Part shown: in pieces, positions 1-9,466 of the stretch
How the letters are laid out: each line of letters begins with the position of its first letter
Numbering within the stretch: position 1 is the stretch's first letter
Source: Pseudomonas wayambapalatensis
GTDB lineage: Bacteria > Pseudomonadota > Gammaproteobacteria > Pseudomonadales > Pseudomonadaceae
Assembly: GCA_014268975.2 (NCBI GenBank)
Contig: CP077096.1
Location: 1,820,501 to 1,884,500, forward strand
Reading direction: 5' to 3'
Length of the DNA stretch: 64,000 nt
The notes under the pieces: generated by a model
What the model was told of the DNA's origin: nothing
Database searches by the model: none
The model's input: only the letters and a program-made list of their open reading frames with translations
Position numbers and translations under genes: made by a program

Positions 1-1592
1 TGCTGCAAGTGTACGACCGTGTACTGACTTCGCAGAATGAAACCACCTTGTGGATGTTGACCCTGATGGTGGTGGGTTTCTTCGTCTATATGGGCGTACT
101 GGAGGCGGTGCGCAGTTTCATTGTGATTCGAGTCGGCCATCGACTGGAGCAGCGCTTCAACCTGCGGATTTATCGCGCCGCGTTCGAGCGTCACTTGCGC
201 CAAGGTGATGGCGCCGCTGGCCAGGCTTTGAACGACATGACCCAAGTGCGTCAGTTCGTCACCGGCCCCGCGTTGTTCGCCTTCTTCGATGCACCGTGGT
301 TTCCGGTGTATCTGGCGGTGATCTTCCTCTTCAACGTCTGGCTGGGTGTGCTCGCCAGTGCCGGAGCCTTGCTATTGGTGCTGCTGGCTGTGCTCAACGA
401 ACGCCTGACCCAGCGCCCGTTGGCCGAGGCAAGCAGCCTGCAGCAGCAGTCGAGCAGCCTGGCCGGCAGCCAACTGCTCAACGCCGAGAGCATCCAGGCC
501 ATGGGCATGCTCGGTGCGCTGCGTCAGCGCTGGTTTGCCTTGCACGGACGCTTTCTCGAGTTGCAGAACCGTGCCAGCGACACGTCGGCAGTGATCACGG
601 CCACCAGCAAGTCCCTGCGCTTGTGTTTGCAGTCGCTGGTGCTGGGCCTTGGGGCGTTGCTGGTGATCGAGGGCCAGATGACGCCGGGCATGATGATTGC
701 CGGCTCCATTCTCATGGGCCGGGTGCTGGCGCCAATCGACCAGCTCATCGCGGTGTGGAAGCAGTGGAGCGGTGCCCAGTTGGCCTACAAGCGTCTGGAA
801 ACCCTGCTGCAGGAGCACCCTGAACCGGCGCTACCAATGCCGCTACCGGCGCCTGGCGGCCAGTTGTCCATCGAGCAGGTCAGCGGCGGGCCACCGGGGC
901 GCAGGGTGGCTACCGTGCAGCAGGTCAGTTTTGCCCTGGCACCCGGTGAGGTGCTGGGGGTGCTGGGGGCTTCGGGCTCTGGCAAGTCGACCCTGGCCAG
1001 GCTGCTGGTTGGCGTCTGGCAACCACTGGCGGGCCAGGTGCGCCTGGATGGCGCCGAGCTTTGCCAATGGGACCGCGATGCGCTTGGTCCGCATATCGGC
1101 TATCTGCCGCAAGGCATCGAGCTGCTGCGCGGCAGCATCGCCGAGAATATCGCCCGCTTCGGCGAACTTGATGGCCACAAAGTGGTGGAAGCGGCGCGCC
1201 TGGCGGGTGTGCATGAGTTGATCCTGCGCTTGCCGCAGGGTTACGACACACGCCTTGGCGAGGGCGGCGGCGACCTCTCCGGAGGCCAGAAACAACGCAT
1301 TGCCCTGGCGCGTGCGCTCTATGGCAACCCGTGCCTGATCGTGCTCGACGAACCCAACTCCAACCTCGACAGCCTTGGCGAGGCGGCGCTGGCCAATGCC
1401 ATCGTTCAGTTGAAGGCGCTGGGGCGCACTGTGGTGCTGGTGACCCATCGCAGTGCGGCTCTGGCCCAGGCCGACAAGCTGCTGGTGATGAACGACGGGC
1501 GTGTGCAGGCGTTTGGCCCTGCGCGGGATATTCTCCAGGCGCTGGGCCAGGGCACCACGCAGCGGCCGCTGCAAGCCGGAGGTGGCGCATGA
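1..1592 (+). CDS. aprD: Type I secretion ABC transporter (AprD/PrtD family), 5'-truncated by window edge
   Basis: Inner-membrane ABC exporter subunit that powers one-step secretion of RTX-type proteins across both membranes. The frame is open to the first base, and the residues before the internal GTG at 9 (Leu-Gln) continue the family's N-terminal pattern, so the true start lies upstream. About 530 residues are present of roughly 580-590 usual. The N-terminal half is an ABC membrane domain. The C-terminal half has Walker [10 protein letters not shown], signature LSGGQKQR and Walker B CLIVLDEP. Its stop overlaps the next start (ATGA), giving an exporter-adaptor-outer membrane operon. The substrate gene, normally an alkaline metalloprotease with its inhibitor, would lie upstream outside the window. 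Family call is firm; assignment to Apr rather than another type I exporter is inferred. Confidence 0.85.
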   Translation, partial: LQVYDRVLTSQNETTLWMLTLMVVGFFVYMGVLEAVRSFIVIRVGHRLEQRFNLRIYRAAFERHLRQGDGAAGQALNDMTQVRQFVTGPALFAFFDAPWFPVYLAVIFLFNVWLGVLASAGALLLVLLAVLNERLTQRPLAEASSLQQQSSSLAGSQLLNAESIQAMGMLGALRQRWFALHGRFLELQNRASDTSAVITATSKSLRLCLQSLVLGLGALLVIEGQMTPGMMIAGSILMGRVLAPIDQLIAVWKQWSGAQLAYKRLETLLQEHPEPALPMPLPAPGGQLSIEQVSGGPPGRRVATVQQVSFALAPGEVLGVLGASGSGKSTLARLLVGVWQPLAGQVRLDGAELCQWDRDALGPHIGYLPQGIELLRGSIAENIARFGELDGHKVVEAARLAGVHELILRLPQGYDTRLGEGGGDLSGGQKQRIALARALYGNPCLIVLDEPNSNLDSLGEAALANAIVQLKALGRTVVLVTHRSAALAQADKLLVMNDGRVQAFGPARDILQALGQGTTQRPLQAGGGA

Positions 1593-2881
1593 GCCGCACG
1601 ACAAGCGATGCGCGTTTTTATGTCCGCCTTGGTTGGCTGCTGACCCTGCTGGGGTTTGGCGGGTTCATGGCCTGGGCCAGCCTTGCGCCGCTGGATCAGG
1701 GCGTGGCGGTGCAGGGCACCGTGGTGGTGTCGGGCAAGCGCAAGGCAGTGCAGTCCATGGCTGCCGGGGTGGTCAGCCGGATTCTGGTCCGCGAAGGGCA
1801 GACGGTGCGTCAGGGTGAGCCGCTGTTCCGTCTCGACCGTACCCAGGTACAGGCAGATGTCGAGGCGCTGCAGGCCCAGTACCGCCTGGCCCTGGCCAGC
1901 CTGGCGCGTTGGCGCGGTGAGCGTGACAACGCGGGGCAGGTGCAGTTTCCTGCTGAGCTGATGGATGAGTCCGACGCGCAACTCGGCCTGGTTCTTGAAG
2001 GTCAGCGCCAGTTGTTCGACAGCCGTCGCCAGGCCCTGGCCCGTGAACAGGGCGCGGTGTCGGCCAGCATCGAAGGCTCCCAGGCCCAACTGGCCGGCAT
2101 GCGCCGGGCACGGGGCGACCTGCAGGCCCAGGCCGACTCCCTGCGCGAGCAGTTGGACAACCTGCGCCCGCTGGCTGGCGAGGGCTACATCCCGCGCAAT
2201 CGGGTGCTCGAATACCAGCGTCAGTTGTCCCAGGTGCAACGTGACCTGGCGCAGAACGCGGGCGACAGCGCGCGCCTGGAACAGGGCATCGTCGAGGCTC
2301 GGCTCAACCTGCAGCAGCGCCGTGAGGAATACCAGAAAGAGGTGCGCACCCAACTGGCCGAGGCCCAGGTCAAGGCCGCGACGCTGGAGCAGCAGCTCAA
2401 CTCGGCGCGCTTCGAGTTGCGTCACAGCGAGATCCTCGCGCCAGCCGACGGCATCGCCGTCAACCTGGGGGTACACACCGAAGGTGCAGTGGTGCGGGGA
2501 GGCGACACGTTGCTGGAGATCGTGCCGCAAGGGACGGCGCTGGAGGTGGAAGGGCGCCTGCCGGTGAACCTGGTGGACAAGGTCGCGCCGCAGTTGCCGG
2601 TCGATATCCTGTTCACAGCCTTCAACCAGAACAGCACGCCACGGGTCACCGGCGAAGTGGCGCTGGTGTCGGCCGACCAGTTGCTCGACGAGCGCAGTGG
2701 CCAGCCGTACTACGTGCTGCGCAGCACCGTCAGCGAAGAGGCGCTGGCGCGTTTGCAGGGCTTGGCGATCCGCCCGGGCATGCCAGCCGAACTGTTCGTG
2801 CGCACTGGCGAGCGCTCGCTGCTCAACTACCTGTTCAAGCCCCTGCTCGACCGTGCAGGCAGCGCCTTGACCGAACAATAA
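1589..2881 (+). CDS. aprE: HlyD-family type I secretion periplasmic adaptor (AprE-like)
   Basis: Membrane-fusion protein linking the ABC exporter to the outer-membrane channel. The 430 residues begin with a short cytoplasmic stretch and one membrane segment (about 12-32). A long Gln/Arg/Leu-rich coiled-coil hairpin spans about 90-290, framed by lipoyl/barrel-sandwich halves and followed by a C-terminal beta-rich domain with the family pattern [10 protein letters not shown]. The ATG at 1589 overlaps the aprD stop by 4 bases, implying translational coupling. Length matches AprE/PrtE (about 430-440). Function is known for the family; the partner set is inferred from gene order. Confidence 0.87.
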   Translation: MSRTTSDARFYVRLGWLLTLLGFGGFMAWASLAPLDQGVAVQGTVVVSGKRKAVQSMAAGVVSRILVREGQTVRQGEPLFRLDRTQVQADVEALQAQYRLALASLARWRGERDNAGQVQFPAELMDESDAQLGLVLEGQRQLFDSRRQALAREQGAVSASIEGSQAQLAGMRRARGDLQAQADSLREQLDNLRPLAGEGYIPRNRVLEYQRQLSQVQRDLAQNAGDSARLEQGIVEARLNLQQRREEYQKEVRTQLAEAQVKAATLEQQLNSARFELRHSEILAPADGIAVNLGVHTEGAVVRGGDTLLEIVPQGTALEVEGRLPVNLVDKVAPQLPVDILFTAFNQNSTPRVTGEVALVSADQLLDERSGQPYYVLRSTVSEEALARLQGLAIRPGMPAELFVRTGERSLLNYLFKPLLDRAGSALTEQ

Positions 2882-2891
2882 GGACGCGCTG

Positions 2892-4238
2892 ATGAACACA
2901 TCTGCAACCAGGCTGCTGCTGGCCTTCGTGCTGCTGCCGACACTGGCCCAGGCCAACATGGGGCCGTTCCAGGTCTACGAGCAGGCGCTGCGCCGCGATC
3001 CGACCTACCTTGCAGCCTTCAAGGCCCGTGAGGCGGGCCAGGAGTACCGGGCCATCGGCCGCGCAGGCTTGCTGCCCAACCTTTCCTACAGCTACAACAA
3101 GGGCCGTAACGATTCGAAGGCCAGCTACCTCGGTGATTCGCGTCGCTCCAGCGAAGACAGGCGCTATGACAGCTATGGCTCGACCTTCATCCTCCAGCAA
3201 CCGTTGTTCGACTACGAAGCCTATGCGGCCTATCGCAAAGGGGTGGCCCAGGCGCTGTTCGCCGACGAAAGCTTTCGCGACCAGAGCCAGCAGTTGCTGG
3301 TGCGAGTGATGACCAGCTATACCCAGGCCCTGTACGCCCGAGACCAGATCGCTATCAGCGTGGCCAGCAAGCAGGCCTACCGCCAGCAATTCCAGCAGAA
3401 CCAGCGCCTGTTCCAGGCAGGCGAGGGGACGCGCACTGACATTCTCGAGGCCCAGGCGCGTTTCGAACTGGCCGATGCCGAGGAAATCCAGGCACGTAAC
3501 GACGAGGATGCCGCCCTGCGTGAACTCGGCGCGTTGATTGGCGAACCGGCGGTGCAGATCGACATGCTCGCCCCCCTGCGCAGCGGCTTTGCCTTGCCGC
3601 AGGTGATGCCCAGCGGTTACGAGGCCTGGCAATCGCTGGCCCTGGCCAGCAACCCGCAGCTCGGCTCGCAGCGTCAGGCGCTGGAGGTGGCGCGTTACGA
3701 GGTCGAGCGCAATCGTGCCGGGCACCTGCCCAAGGTCAGCGCCTTCGCGACTTCGCGGCGCCAGGAGTCGGACAGTGGTAACACCTACAACCAGCGCTAC
3801 GACACCAACACCGTCGGTATCGAAATCAGCGTGCCGCTGTTTGCCGGTGGTGGCGTCAGCGCCTCGACGCGCCAGGCCAGCCGGCATCTGGAGCAGGCCG
3901 AGTACGAGCTCGACGGTAATACCCGCAGCACCTTGATCGAGCTGCGCAAGCAGTACAACGCCTGCGAGTCCGGTGCCAGTCGCCTGCGCGCCTACGAAAG
4001 GGCGCTGCAGGCGGCCGAGGCTCTGGTGGTGTCGACGCGCAAGAGTGTGCAAGGGGGCGAGCGGGTCAATCTGGATGTGCTCAATGCCGAACAGCAACTG
4101 GCGACCACCCGGCGTGACTTGGCGCGGGCGCGCTACGACTACCTGCTGGCCTGGATCAAGCTGCATTACCAGGCGGGAACCTTGAGCGAAGCGCAGCTGG
4201 CGCGGGTGGACGAAGCCTTCGTGGCGGCCGGCGGATAG
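2892..4238 (+). CDS. aprF: TolC-family outer membrane channel of the type I system (AprF-like)
   Basis: Outer-membrane efflux protein completing the exporter. The 448 residues start with a signal peptide ending near TLAQA. Two homologous OEP halves follow, each with long helices and a short beta stretch. The N-terminal start (GPFQVYEQAL, then a DPTYLAA-type motif) and the NKGRNDS segment match AprF/PrtF rather than the housekeeping TolC. It begins 10 bases after aprE, preceded by AAGGACG. Terminal gene of the operon; the next gene is convergent. Confidence 0.87.
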   Translation: MNTSATRLLLAFVLLPTLAQANMGPFQVYEQALRRDPTYLAAFKAREAGQEYRAIGRAGLLPNLSYSYNKGRNDSKASYLGDSRRSSEDRRYDSYGSTFILQQPLFDYEAYAAYRKGVAQALFADESFRDQSQQLLVRVMTSYTQALYARDQIAISVASKQAYRQQFQQNQRLFQAGEGTRTDILEAQARFELADAEEIQARNDEDAALRELGALIGEPAVQIDMLAPLRSGFALPQVMPSGYEAWQSLALASNPQLGSQRQALEVARYEVERNRAGHLPKVSAFATSRRQESDSGNTYNQRYDTNTVGIEISVPLFAGGGVSASTRQASRHLEQAEYELDGNTRSTLIELRKQYNACESGASRLRAYERALQAAEALVVSTRKSVQGGERVNLDVLNAEQQLATTRRDLARARYDYLLAWIKLHYQAGTLSEAQLARVDEAFVAAGG

Positions 4239-4273
4239 GGGCGGCCATTGGGCCGCTCCCTGTCGCCATGGCC

Positions 4274-5023
4274 TCAGGCGGCGAACCCGCCATCGGCCAG
4301 CAGGCTGGCACCGGTGATGTAGCCAGCTTCCGGGCCGGCCAGATAGGCGACGAAGCTGGCGATTTCATCGGCATGCCCGTAGCGTCCGATCGCCATCAGC
4401 GGGATCAGGCTGTCGGCGAACTCGCCGTTGGCCGGATTCATATCGGTGTCCACCGGGCCAGGCTGCACATTGTTGACGGTGATGCCCTGGGGCCCGAGGT
4501 CGCGGGCCATGCCGCGGGTCAGGCCGACCAGCGCCGACTTGCTCATGGCGTAGGGCGCGCCGCCAGCGAACGGCATGCGTTCGGCGTTGGTGCTGCCGAT
4601 GTTGATGATCCGGCCGCCCTGGCCCATGTGCCGGGCCGCAGCCTGGCTCGCCACGAACACGCTGCGCACGTTGATCGCCAGCATGCGGTCGAAGTCGTCG
4701 AGGTCGAATTCGGTCACTGGCGCCACGGCCAGTACACCGGCGTTGTTGACCAGGATGTCGAGGCGGCCGAAGGCTTTGACGGTATCTTCCACCGCTTGCT
4801 GCACCGCACTGGCATCAGCGCTGTCGGCGCGCAAGGCCAGGGCGCGCCCCCCCTCGGCGTTGATGGCATCAGCCAGGGCCTGCGCGGGGGCAGCGGAGCT
4901 GACATAAGTGAAGGCGACTTGCGCGCCTTCGCGGGCCAGGCGCCGGACGATGGCGGCGCCGATGCCGCGGGAACCGCCCTGGACCAGGGCGACTTTGCCT
5001 TCGAGGTTCGATACGTGGGACAT
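4274..5023 (-). CDS. SDR-family NAD(P)-dependent oxidoreductase
   Basis: Classical short-chain dehydrogenase/reductase of 249 residues, predicted cytoplasmic. Visible hallmarks are the Rossmann motif GGSRGIG near the N-terminus, NNAG at about 90, a catalytic Ser in the INIGST stretch, and YAMSK (YxxxK) near 155. The C-terminal GASLLADGG is typical of the FabG-like branch. The substrate cannot be told from sequence. It is transcribed divergently from the LysR regulator at 5145, which often controls such a neighbour; that link is inferred. The first residue of the nucleotide motif is Gln-Gly-Gly rather than Thr-Gly, a mild variant. Confidence 0.85.
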   Translation of the reverse strand: MSHVSNLEGKVALVQGGSRGIGAAIVRRLAREGAQVAFTYVSSAAPAQALADAINAEGGRALALRADSADASAVQQAVEDTVKAFGRLDILVNNAGVLAVAPVTEFDLDDFDRMLAINVRSVFVASQAAARHMGQGGRIINIGSTNAERMPFAGGAPYAMSKSALVGLTRGMARDLGPQGITVNNVQPGPVDTDMNPANGEFADSLIPLMAIGRYGHADEIASFVAYLAGPEAGYITGASLLADGGFAA

Positions 5024-5144
5024 GCTGCTCTCCTGAAGCGAGCAAGGCGGTGTGCCTTGGATGAGCCCAGTATCGGCTGGGTATTACCTGCTGATAAGAT
5101 GGCAATCGCTATCGTCAGAGTGAACTTCTGGTTGGGAATCGCCC

Positions 5145-6077
5145 ATGGAATCCTTCAGCAGCCTCGAGTGCTTCATCACCAGTGCCGAGGTCGGCAGCTT
5201 CGCCGAGGCCGCCCGGCGCTTGTCGATCACGCCTGCGGCGGTGGGCAAGAACGTCGCCCAGTTGGAGTCCCGCCTGGGTGTGCGCCTGTTCCAGCGCAGT
5301 ACGCGCAAGTTGACCCTGACCGAGGCCGGGCAACGCTTTCTCGGTGAAGTGAGCGAGAGTTTTCGCAGCATCCAGTACGCCGTCGCCAACCTGGCCAGCA
5401 GCGAAGGCCAACCGGCCGGGGTGCTGCGGGTCAGCATGGGCATCGTGTTCGGGCGTTTGTACGTGCTGCCGTTGCTGGGGGAGTTCCTGCGCCGATACCC
5501 GGCAATCACCGCGGACTGGCATTTCGACAACCGCCAGGTCGATCTCATCGGCCAAGGGTTCGATGCCGCTATCGGCGGCGGCTTCGACCTGCCGCCGGGT
5601 GTCGTTGCGCGCAAGCTGGCGCCTGCACACCGGGTCTTGGTAGCGGCGCCTGAGTACCTGCAGCGGCACGCGCCGATCCAGATGCCGGAACAACTATCCC
5701 AGCACGACGGCATCCTGATCCGGTCGCCGCAGACCGGGCGAGTGCGTTCCTGGCCCCTGACCAGCCGCAGCCAGGAGCAGCGCCCGCTGCAACTGCGCCA
5801 GGCGATGACCATGAGCGACTCGGATGCCGCCTGTGCTGCGGCGGAGCAAGGGTTGGGGATTGCCTTGGTGAGCATGCCGTTCGCCGTGCCGTATTTCGCC
5901 AGCAAACGCCTGTGCCGGGTGTTGCCGGACTGGTATGTGGATGATGGCAGCGTCAGTGTCTACTACGCCGAGCGCAAGCTGCTGCCGGGCAAGACCCGCG
6001 CGTTCATCGACTATCTGGTGGCGTGTTTCGAGGCGCAGGGGTTGGCGAAGCAGTTCGATGCGATGGCAGGCGTCTGA
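5145..6077 (+). CDS. LysR-family transcriptional regulator
   Basis: DNA-binding regulator of 310 residues. An N-terminal winged helix-turn-helix (about 3-60; FAEAARRLSITPAAVGKNVAQLE) is followed by a periplasmic-binding-protein-like effector domain (about 90-300). It resembles the CrgA/DsdC-like branch common in Pseudomonas. Divergent from the SDR gene with a 121-base gap, where its operator would be expected. Convergent with the GreA-like gene, 9 bases between stops. The effector is unknown. Confidence 0.85.
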   Translation: MESFSSLECFITSAEVGSFAEAARRLSITPAAVGKNVAQLESRLGVRLFQRSTRKLTLTEAGQRFLGEVSESFRSIQYAVANLASSEGQPAGVLRVSMGIVFGRLYVLPLLGEFLRRYPAITADWHFDNRQVDLIGQGFDAAIGGGFDLPPGVVARKLAPAHRVLVAAPEYLQRHAPIQMPEQLSQHDGILIRSPQTGRVRSWPLTSRSQEQRPLQLRQAMTMSDSDAACAAAEQGLGIALVSMPFAVPYFASKRLCRVLPDWYVDDGSVSVYYAERKLLPGKTRAFIDYLVACFEAQGLAKQFDAMAGV

Positions 6078-6086
6078 ATCCTGCCG

Positions 6087-6569
6087 TCAGTCGACTTCGA
6101 CTACGAACTGCACCTGCGCCACCCCGGCGAGCATCAGGCTTACTTCGTCATCGAGTTTCTTGCCGATCAGCTGCTGGCCCAGCGGTGAGCGCGGGGTGAT
6201 CACGGTCACCAGCCCAGGGCCTTCGCCGATTTTCAGTCCGGCGCCCTCGGGGCCGAGAAACAGCAACTGCTGGCGACCTTGCTCGTCTTCAAGCGTTACC
6301 CGGTTGCTGAGCTGGATCCCCCGCGCCGGGTCGTAGTCGCGCAGCAGCAACTGCTGGTAGCTCAGCAGCGCCTGGCGGATTTCCGCGGTACGGCGCGCCT
6401 GGCCGGTGGCGAGGTAGGAAGCCTCGAGTCCCAGGGTGTCGTACTTGTTCTCGGCGATGTTCTCTTCGGCAGTGGCGGTTTCGTAGGCGGTCTGGGCGGC
6501 GCGCCGCAGCACCTCCATGTCGTGCACGAGGGTGTCGATGATGCGTGCGAGCAGGGTTGGCTTGTCCAT
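6087..6569 (-). CDS. GreA/GreB-family transcription elongation factor-like protein
   Basis: Protein of 160 residues with the two-part Gre layout. An N-terminal helical hairpin (about 1-75) carries the acidic tip region ENIAENKYDTLG, comparable to the tip of GreA. A C-terminal FKBP-like beta domain (about 85-160) carries the typical TPRSPLGQQLIGKKLDDEV. Gre factors enter the RNA polymerase secondary channel and stimulate cleavage of backtracked transcripts; whether this divergent paralogue does so is unproven. ATG 6569 was chosen because the upstream open frame enters the preceding gene. It follows that gene by 2 bases, so the pair is co-transcribed. Confidence 0.8.
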   Translation of the reverse strand: MDKPTLLARIIDTLVHDMEVLRRAAQTAYETATAEENIAENKYDTLGLEASYLATGQARRTAEIRQALLSYQQLLLRDYDPARGIQLSNRVTLEDEQGRQQLLFLGPEGAGLKIGEGPGLVTVITPRSPLGQQLIGKKLDDEVSLMLAGVAQVQFVVEVD

Positions 6570-6571
6570 GG

Positions 6572-6958
6572 TCAGCGGCAGAACTCCAGCACGTTGGCCT
6601 GGCTCTTGTCGGTCGGTGCATTGCGGTTCTGCTGTAGCCAGAACTGGCATTTGGGGTTGTTCAGGTTGCGCCGGTTGGCCTCGATGGCCTGTTGGGCCTG
6701 CTGTGTATTCAGGATTTCCTTGTAGCGCTCGAACATCGCCTGCTGCGCGTCGGCCGGTTGCGGCGGGGCAACCGGGGCGGGGGCGGTGCGTGCCGGGGCC
6801 ACTGCCTGGGCCAGTGGTGCGACCTGCTGTGGCCACAACTGCCAGGCCAGCCACAGGCTCAGGGCGATGGCCACGGCGCCGAGCCACAGGCCGATGGCCA
6901 CGCAGACAATCAACTGCAAAGGGTTCAGGGTGATCTTCAGTTCGCGGCGACGGGGCAT
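6572..6958 (-). CDS. Hypothetical single-pass membrane protein
   Basis: Protein of 128 residues with a basic N-terminus (MPRRREL) and one membrane segment at about 14-38. An Ala/Pro-rich linker (about 45-65) follows, then a short helical tail containing QQAQQAIEANRRN and two cysteines (NPKCQF and the terminal EFCR). The tail probably faces the periplasm, where the two cysteines could form a disulfide; this is inference. First gene of a two-gene unit with the GreA-like factor and divergent from earP. I do not recognise a named family. Confidence 0.7.
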   Translation of the reverse strand: MPRRRELKITLNPLQLIVCVAIGLWLGAVAIALSLWLAWQLWPQQVAPLAQAVAPARTAPAPVAPPQPADAQQAMFERYKEILNTQQAQQAIEANRRNLNNPKCQFWLQQNRNAPTDKSQANVLEFCR

Positions 6959-7102
6959 CGTGGCCTCCTGGCAGGGGTCGATCAAGGGGCCATTGTCGCA
7001 TGGCTGTGCGATTTGTTTTATTGCCGGGTGCGGGTAGCGCTTTTGTCGGTGCCGGTTTATCCGCACAATCCATGGTTTTTCTGCGCTGCGAGGGGAGTGG
7101 TC

Positions 7103-8233
7103 GTGAAAGCCACCTGGGACATTTTCTGCACGGTCGTCGACAACTACGGCGATATTGGCGTCACCTGGCGCCTGGCGCGCCAGCTCGCCGATGAGCATGC
7201 GTTGACCGTGCGCCTTTGGGTGGACGACCTGCAGGCGTTCGCACGCCTGTGCCCGGAGGCTGATCCACAGGCCGCGCGGCAATATCAGCAAGGCGTCGAG
7301 GTATGCCATTGGCCGGTCGATTGGCCCGCATGCGAAACCGCCGAGGTGGTGATCGGTGCCTTCGGTTGCCGACTACCGGCGGCCTATGTCGAAGCCCTGG
7401 CCGGTCGCCCTACACCGGCGTTGTGGCTGAACCTCGAATACCTGAGCGCCGAAGACTGGGTCGAGGGTTGTCATGGGCTGCCGTCGCCACAACCCAATGG
7501 CCTGCGCAAAGTGTTTTTCTTCCCAGGCTTCACCGCCAATACCGGCGGCTTGCTGCGTGAAGGCGAACTGCTGGGCAAGCGTGCTGCGTTCGAGGAGGAT
7601 GCTGCCGCGCGCAAGGCATTCCTTGCCGGCCTCGGCGTGAAACCTGCGCCCGAGGCGCGACTGATGTCGTTGTTCGCCTACGAGAACGCACAGTTGGGCC
7701 ATTGGCTGGAAGCCCTGGCGGCAGACGATCAGCCCACCCACCTGTTGGTCCCCGAAGGTCGAATCCTATCTGACCTGCATGCGTGGCTGGGTGAACGACT
7801 GGCCGTGGGCGAGGTGCGCCAGCGCGGGGCGCTGACCTTGCAGGTGCTACGATTCGTCAGCCAGGACGACTACGACCGTATCCTCTGGTGCTGCGACTTC
7901 AATGCCGTGCGCGGCGAGGATTCCTTCGTGCGTGCCCAGTGGGCCGGGCGCCCTCTGCTGTGGCACATCTACGTGCAAGAGGAGAATGCTCACTGGGAAA
8001 AGCTCGAGGCTTTTCTCAAGATCTATCGACAGGGGCTGTCGGACGATGCCGCAGATGCGCTGGTGGCGTTGTGGCGTGCCTGGAACATGGATCGTGACAT
8101 GGGCGAGGCCTGGCGCGGGGTGCTGAAACACTGGCCGCAACTGCAGACGCACGCCCGGCAATGGTGTCTGGAACAGGCCACTCGGCCGGACCTTGCCACA
8201 GCGCTGGTACAGTTTTACCGAAATTGGATATGA
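7103..8233 (+). CDS. earP: EF-P arginine rhamnosyltransferase EarP
   Basis: Transfers rhamnose from dTDP-beta-L-rhamnose to Arg32 of elongation factor P, activating it to relieve ribosome stalling at polyproline. The GTG at 7103 has AGGGGAG just upstream and gives 376 residues, the usual family length. The N-terminal motif places Asp13 and Asp17 in VVDNYGDIGVTWR. A Glu in GEDSFVRAQW (residue 272) corresponds to the third key acidic residue known from P. putida EarP. efp starts 48 bases downstream, the usual earP-efp pairing. Cytoplasmic GT-B enzyme. Confidence 0.97.
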   Translation: MKATWDIFCTVVDNYGDIGVTWRLARQLADEHALTVRLWVDDLQAFARLCPEADPQAARQYQQGVEVCHWPVDWPACETAEVVIGAFGCRLPAAYVEALAGRPTPALWLNLEYLSAEDWVEGCHGLPSPQPNGLRKVFFFPGFTANTGGLLREGELLGKRAAFEEDAAARKAFLAGLGVKPAPEARLMSLFAYENAQLGHWLEALAADDQPTHLLVPEGRILSDLHAWLGERLAVGEVRQRGALTLQVLRFVSQDDYDRILWCCDFNAVRGEDSFVRAQWAGRPLLWHIYVQEENAHWEKLEAFLKIYRQGLSDDAADALVALWRAWNMDRDMGEAWRGVLKHWPQLQTHARQWCLEQATRPDLATALVQFYRNWI

Positions 8234-8281
8234 TATGCGGCCTCGATTTTTATAAATCCATCCAGATTCGGATACTTCGTA

Positions 8282-8851
8282 ATGAAAACTGGTAAAGAGC
8301 TGAAACCCGGTACCGTACTGCGGATCGACAACGACCCGTGGCTGGTCCAGAAAGCGGAATTCACCAAGTCGGGCCGTAACAGCGCGATCATGAAGACCAA
8401 GCTGAAGAACCTGCTGACCGGCTACAAGACCGAAACCGTCTACGGTGCGGACGACAAGCTGGACGACGTGATCCTGGATCGCAAAGAAGCGACCCTGTCG
8501 TTCATCAGCGGTGACTCGTACACCTTCATGGACACCACCGACTACACCATGTACGAGCTGAACGCCGAAGACATCGACGCCGTTCTGCCGTACATCGAAG
8601 AAGGCATGGAAGATGTCTGCGAAGCCGTCTTCTTCGAAGGCCGCCTGGTATCGGTTGAACTGCCGACCACCATCAGCCGTCAGGTTGTCTACACCGAGAA
8701 CGCTGCTCGCGGCGATACCTCGGGCAAGGTCATGAAGCCTGCCAAGCTGAAGAACGGTACCGAGATTTCGGTAGCTGACTTCATCCAGATCGACGAGTGG
8801 ATCGACATCGACACTCGCGACAACAGCTTCAAGGGCCGTTCCAAGAAGTAA
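8282..8851 (+). CDS. efp: Translation elongation factor P
   Basis: Binds between the P and E sites of the ribosome and promotes peptide-bond formation at proline runs. The 189 residues form a KOW-like N-domain and two OB domains ending in [12 protein letters not shown]. The modified loop reads KSGRNSA with Arg at position 32, matching the rhamnosylation route encoded by the preceding earP rather than lysinylation by EpmA. Followed by a strong intrinsic terminator at 8866. Confidence 0.98.
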   Translation: MKTGKELKPGTVLRIDNDPWLVQKAEFTKSGRNSAIMKTKLKNLLTGYKTETVYGADDKLDDVILDRKEATLSFISGDSYTFMDTTDYTMYELNAEDIDAVLPYIEEGMEDVCEAVFFEGRLVSVELPTTISRQVVYTENAARGDTSGKVMKPAKLKNGTEISVADFIQIDEWIDIDTRDNSFKGRSKK

Positions 8852-8865
8852 TCTTCTTGCGACCC

Positions 8866-8898
8866 ACAAAAAACCCGGCCTTGGCCGGGTTTTTTGTG
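8866..8898 (+). terminator. Intrinsic terminator after efp
   Basis: A-run, then AACCCGGCC-TT-GGCCGGGTT, then a T-run. With both A and T tracts it can work for efp and for the convergent ohr gene. Confidence 0.9.
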
Positions 8899-8910
8899 TC
8901 TGGCGTTTAC

Positions 8911-9339
8911 TCAGACCGTCACGTGCAGGCGCACATCGACGTTGCCGCGGGTGGCGTTGGAGTATGGGCAGACTTTGTGCGCCTTCTCCACCAGGCCTTC
9001 GGCATCTGCCTGGGCCAGGCCCGGCAGGTTGATGTGCAGGTCGATGTCCAGGCCGAAACCACCGGGGATCTGGCCGATACCGACCTTGGCGGTGATCGAG
9101 GCGTCGGCAGGCAGGGCTTTCTTTTCCTGGCCGGCGACGAACTTCAGCGCGCCGATGAAGCAGGCCGAGTAGCCGGCAGCGAACATCTGCTCGGGGTTGG
9201 TGCCTTCACCGCCAGCACCGCCCAGTTCTTTAGGGGTGCTCAGCTTGACTTCGAGCTTGCCGTCGCTGGAGCGGGATTTGCCGTCGCGACCACCAGTGGA
9301 GGTTGCTTCTGCGATGTACAGGGGAGTGACCTTTTGCAT
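8911..9339 (-). CDS. ohr: Organic hydroperoxide resistance protein Ohr
   Basis: Thiol peroxidase of the Ohr/OsmC family that reduces organic and fatty-acid hydroperoxides using a lipoyl reductant. The 142 residues carry catalytic Cys60 (GYSACFIGAL) and resolving Cys124 (KVCPYSNATRGN). The start KVTPLYIAEATSTGGRDG and the motif are those of Ohr proper rather than OsmC. ATG 9339 gives the family length. A putative OhrR operator lies at 9391-9427, and the regulator gene follows on the same strand upstream. Confidence 0.95.
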   Translation of the reverse strand: MQKVTPLYIAEATSTGGRDGKSRSSDGKLEVKLSTPKELGGAGGEGTNPEQMFAAGYSACFIGALKFVAGQEKKALPADASITAKVGIGQIPGGFGLDIDLHINLPGLAQADAEGLVEKAHKVCPYSNATRGNVDVRLHVTV

Positions 9340-9390
9340 CTTGAGCCTCGCTTGTGTGCTGTGCGCCTTGGCGCTGGGTGGGTGTGGGTT

Positions 9391-9427
9391 TAAATTAGCG
9401 CGCAATTATTTAGTGCGCAAGATAAAT
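9391..9427. promoter_or_regulatory. Putative OhrR operator/promoter of ohr
   Basis: AT-rich stretch with two repeats of the pattern TTAG-GCGCA (TTAGCGCGCAATTA and TTAGTGCGCAAGATAA), 52-88 bases upstream of ohr. OhrR repressors bind AT-rich imperfect palindromes at this position. A related element occurs before ohrR. Confidence 0.6.
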
Positions 9428-9466
9428 TTTCGACCATTCGTCCGACAGGCTTTCACAGCATAGTCC

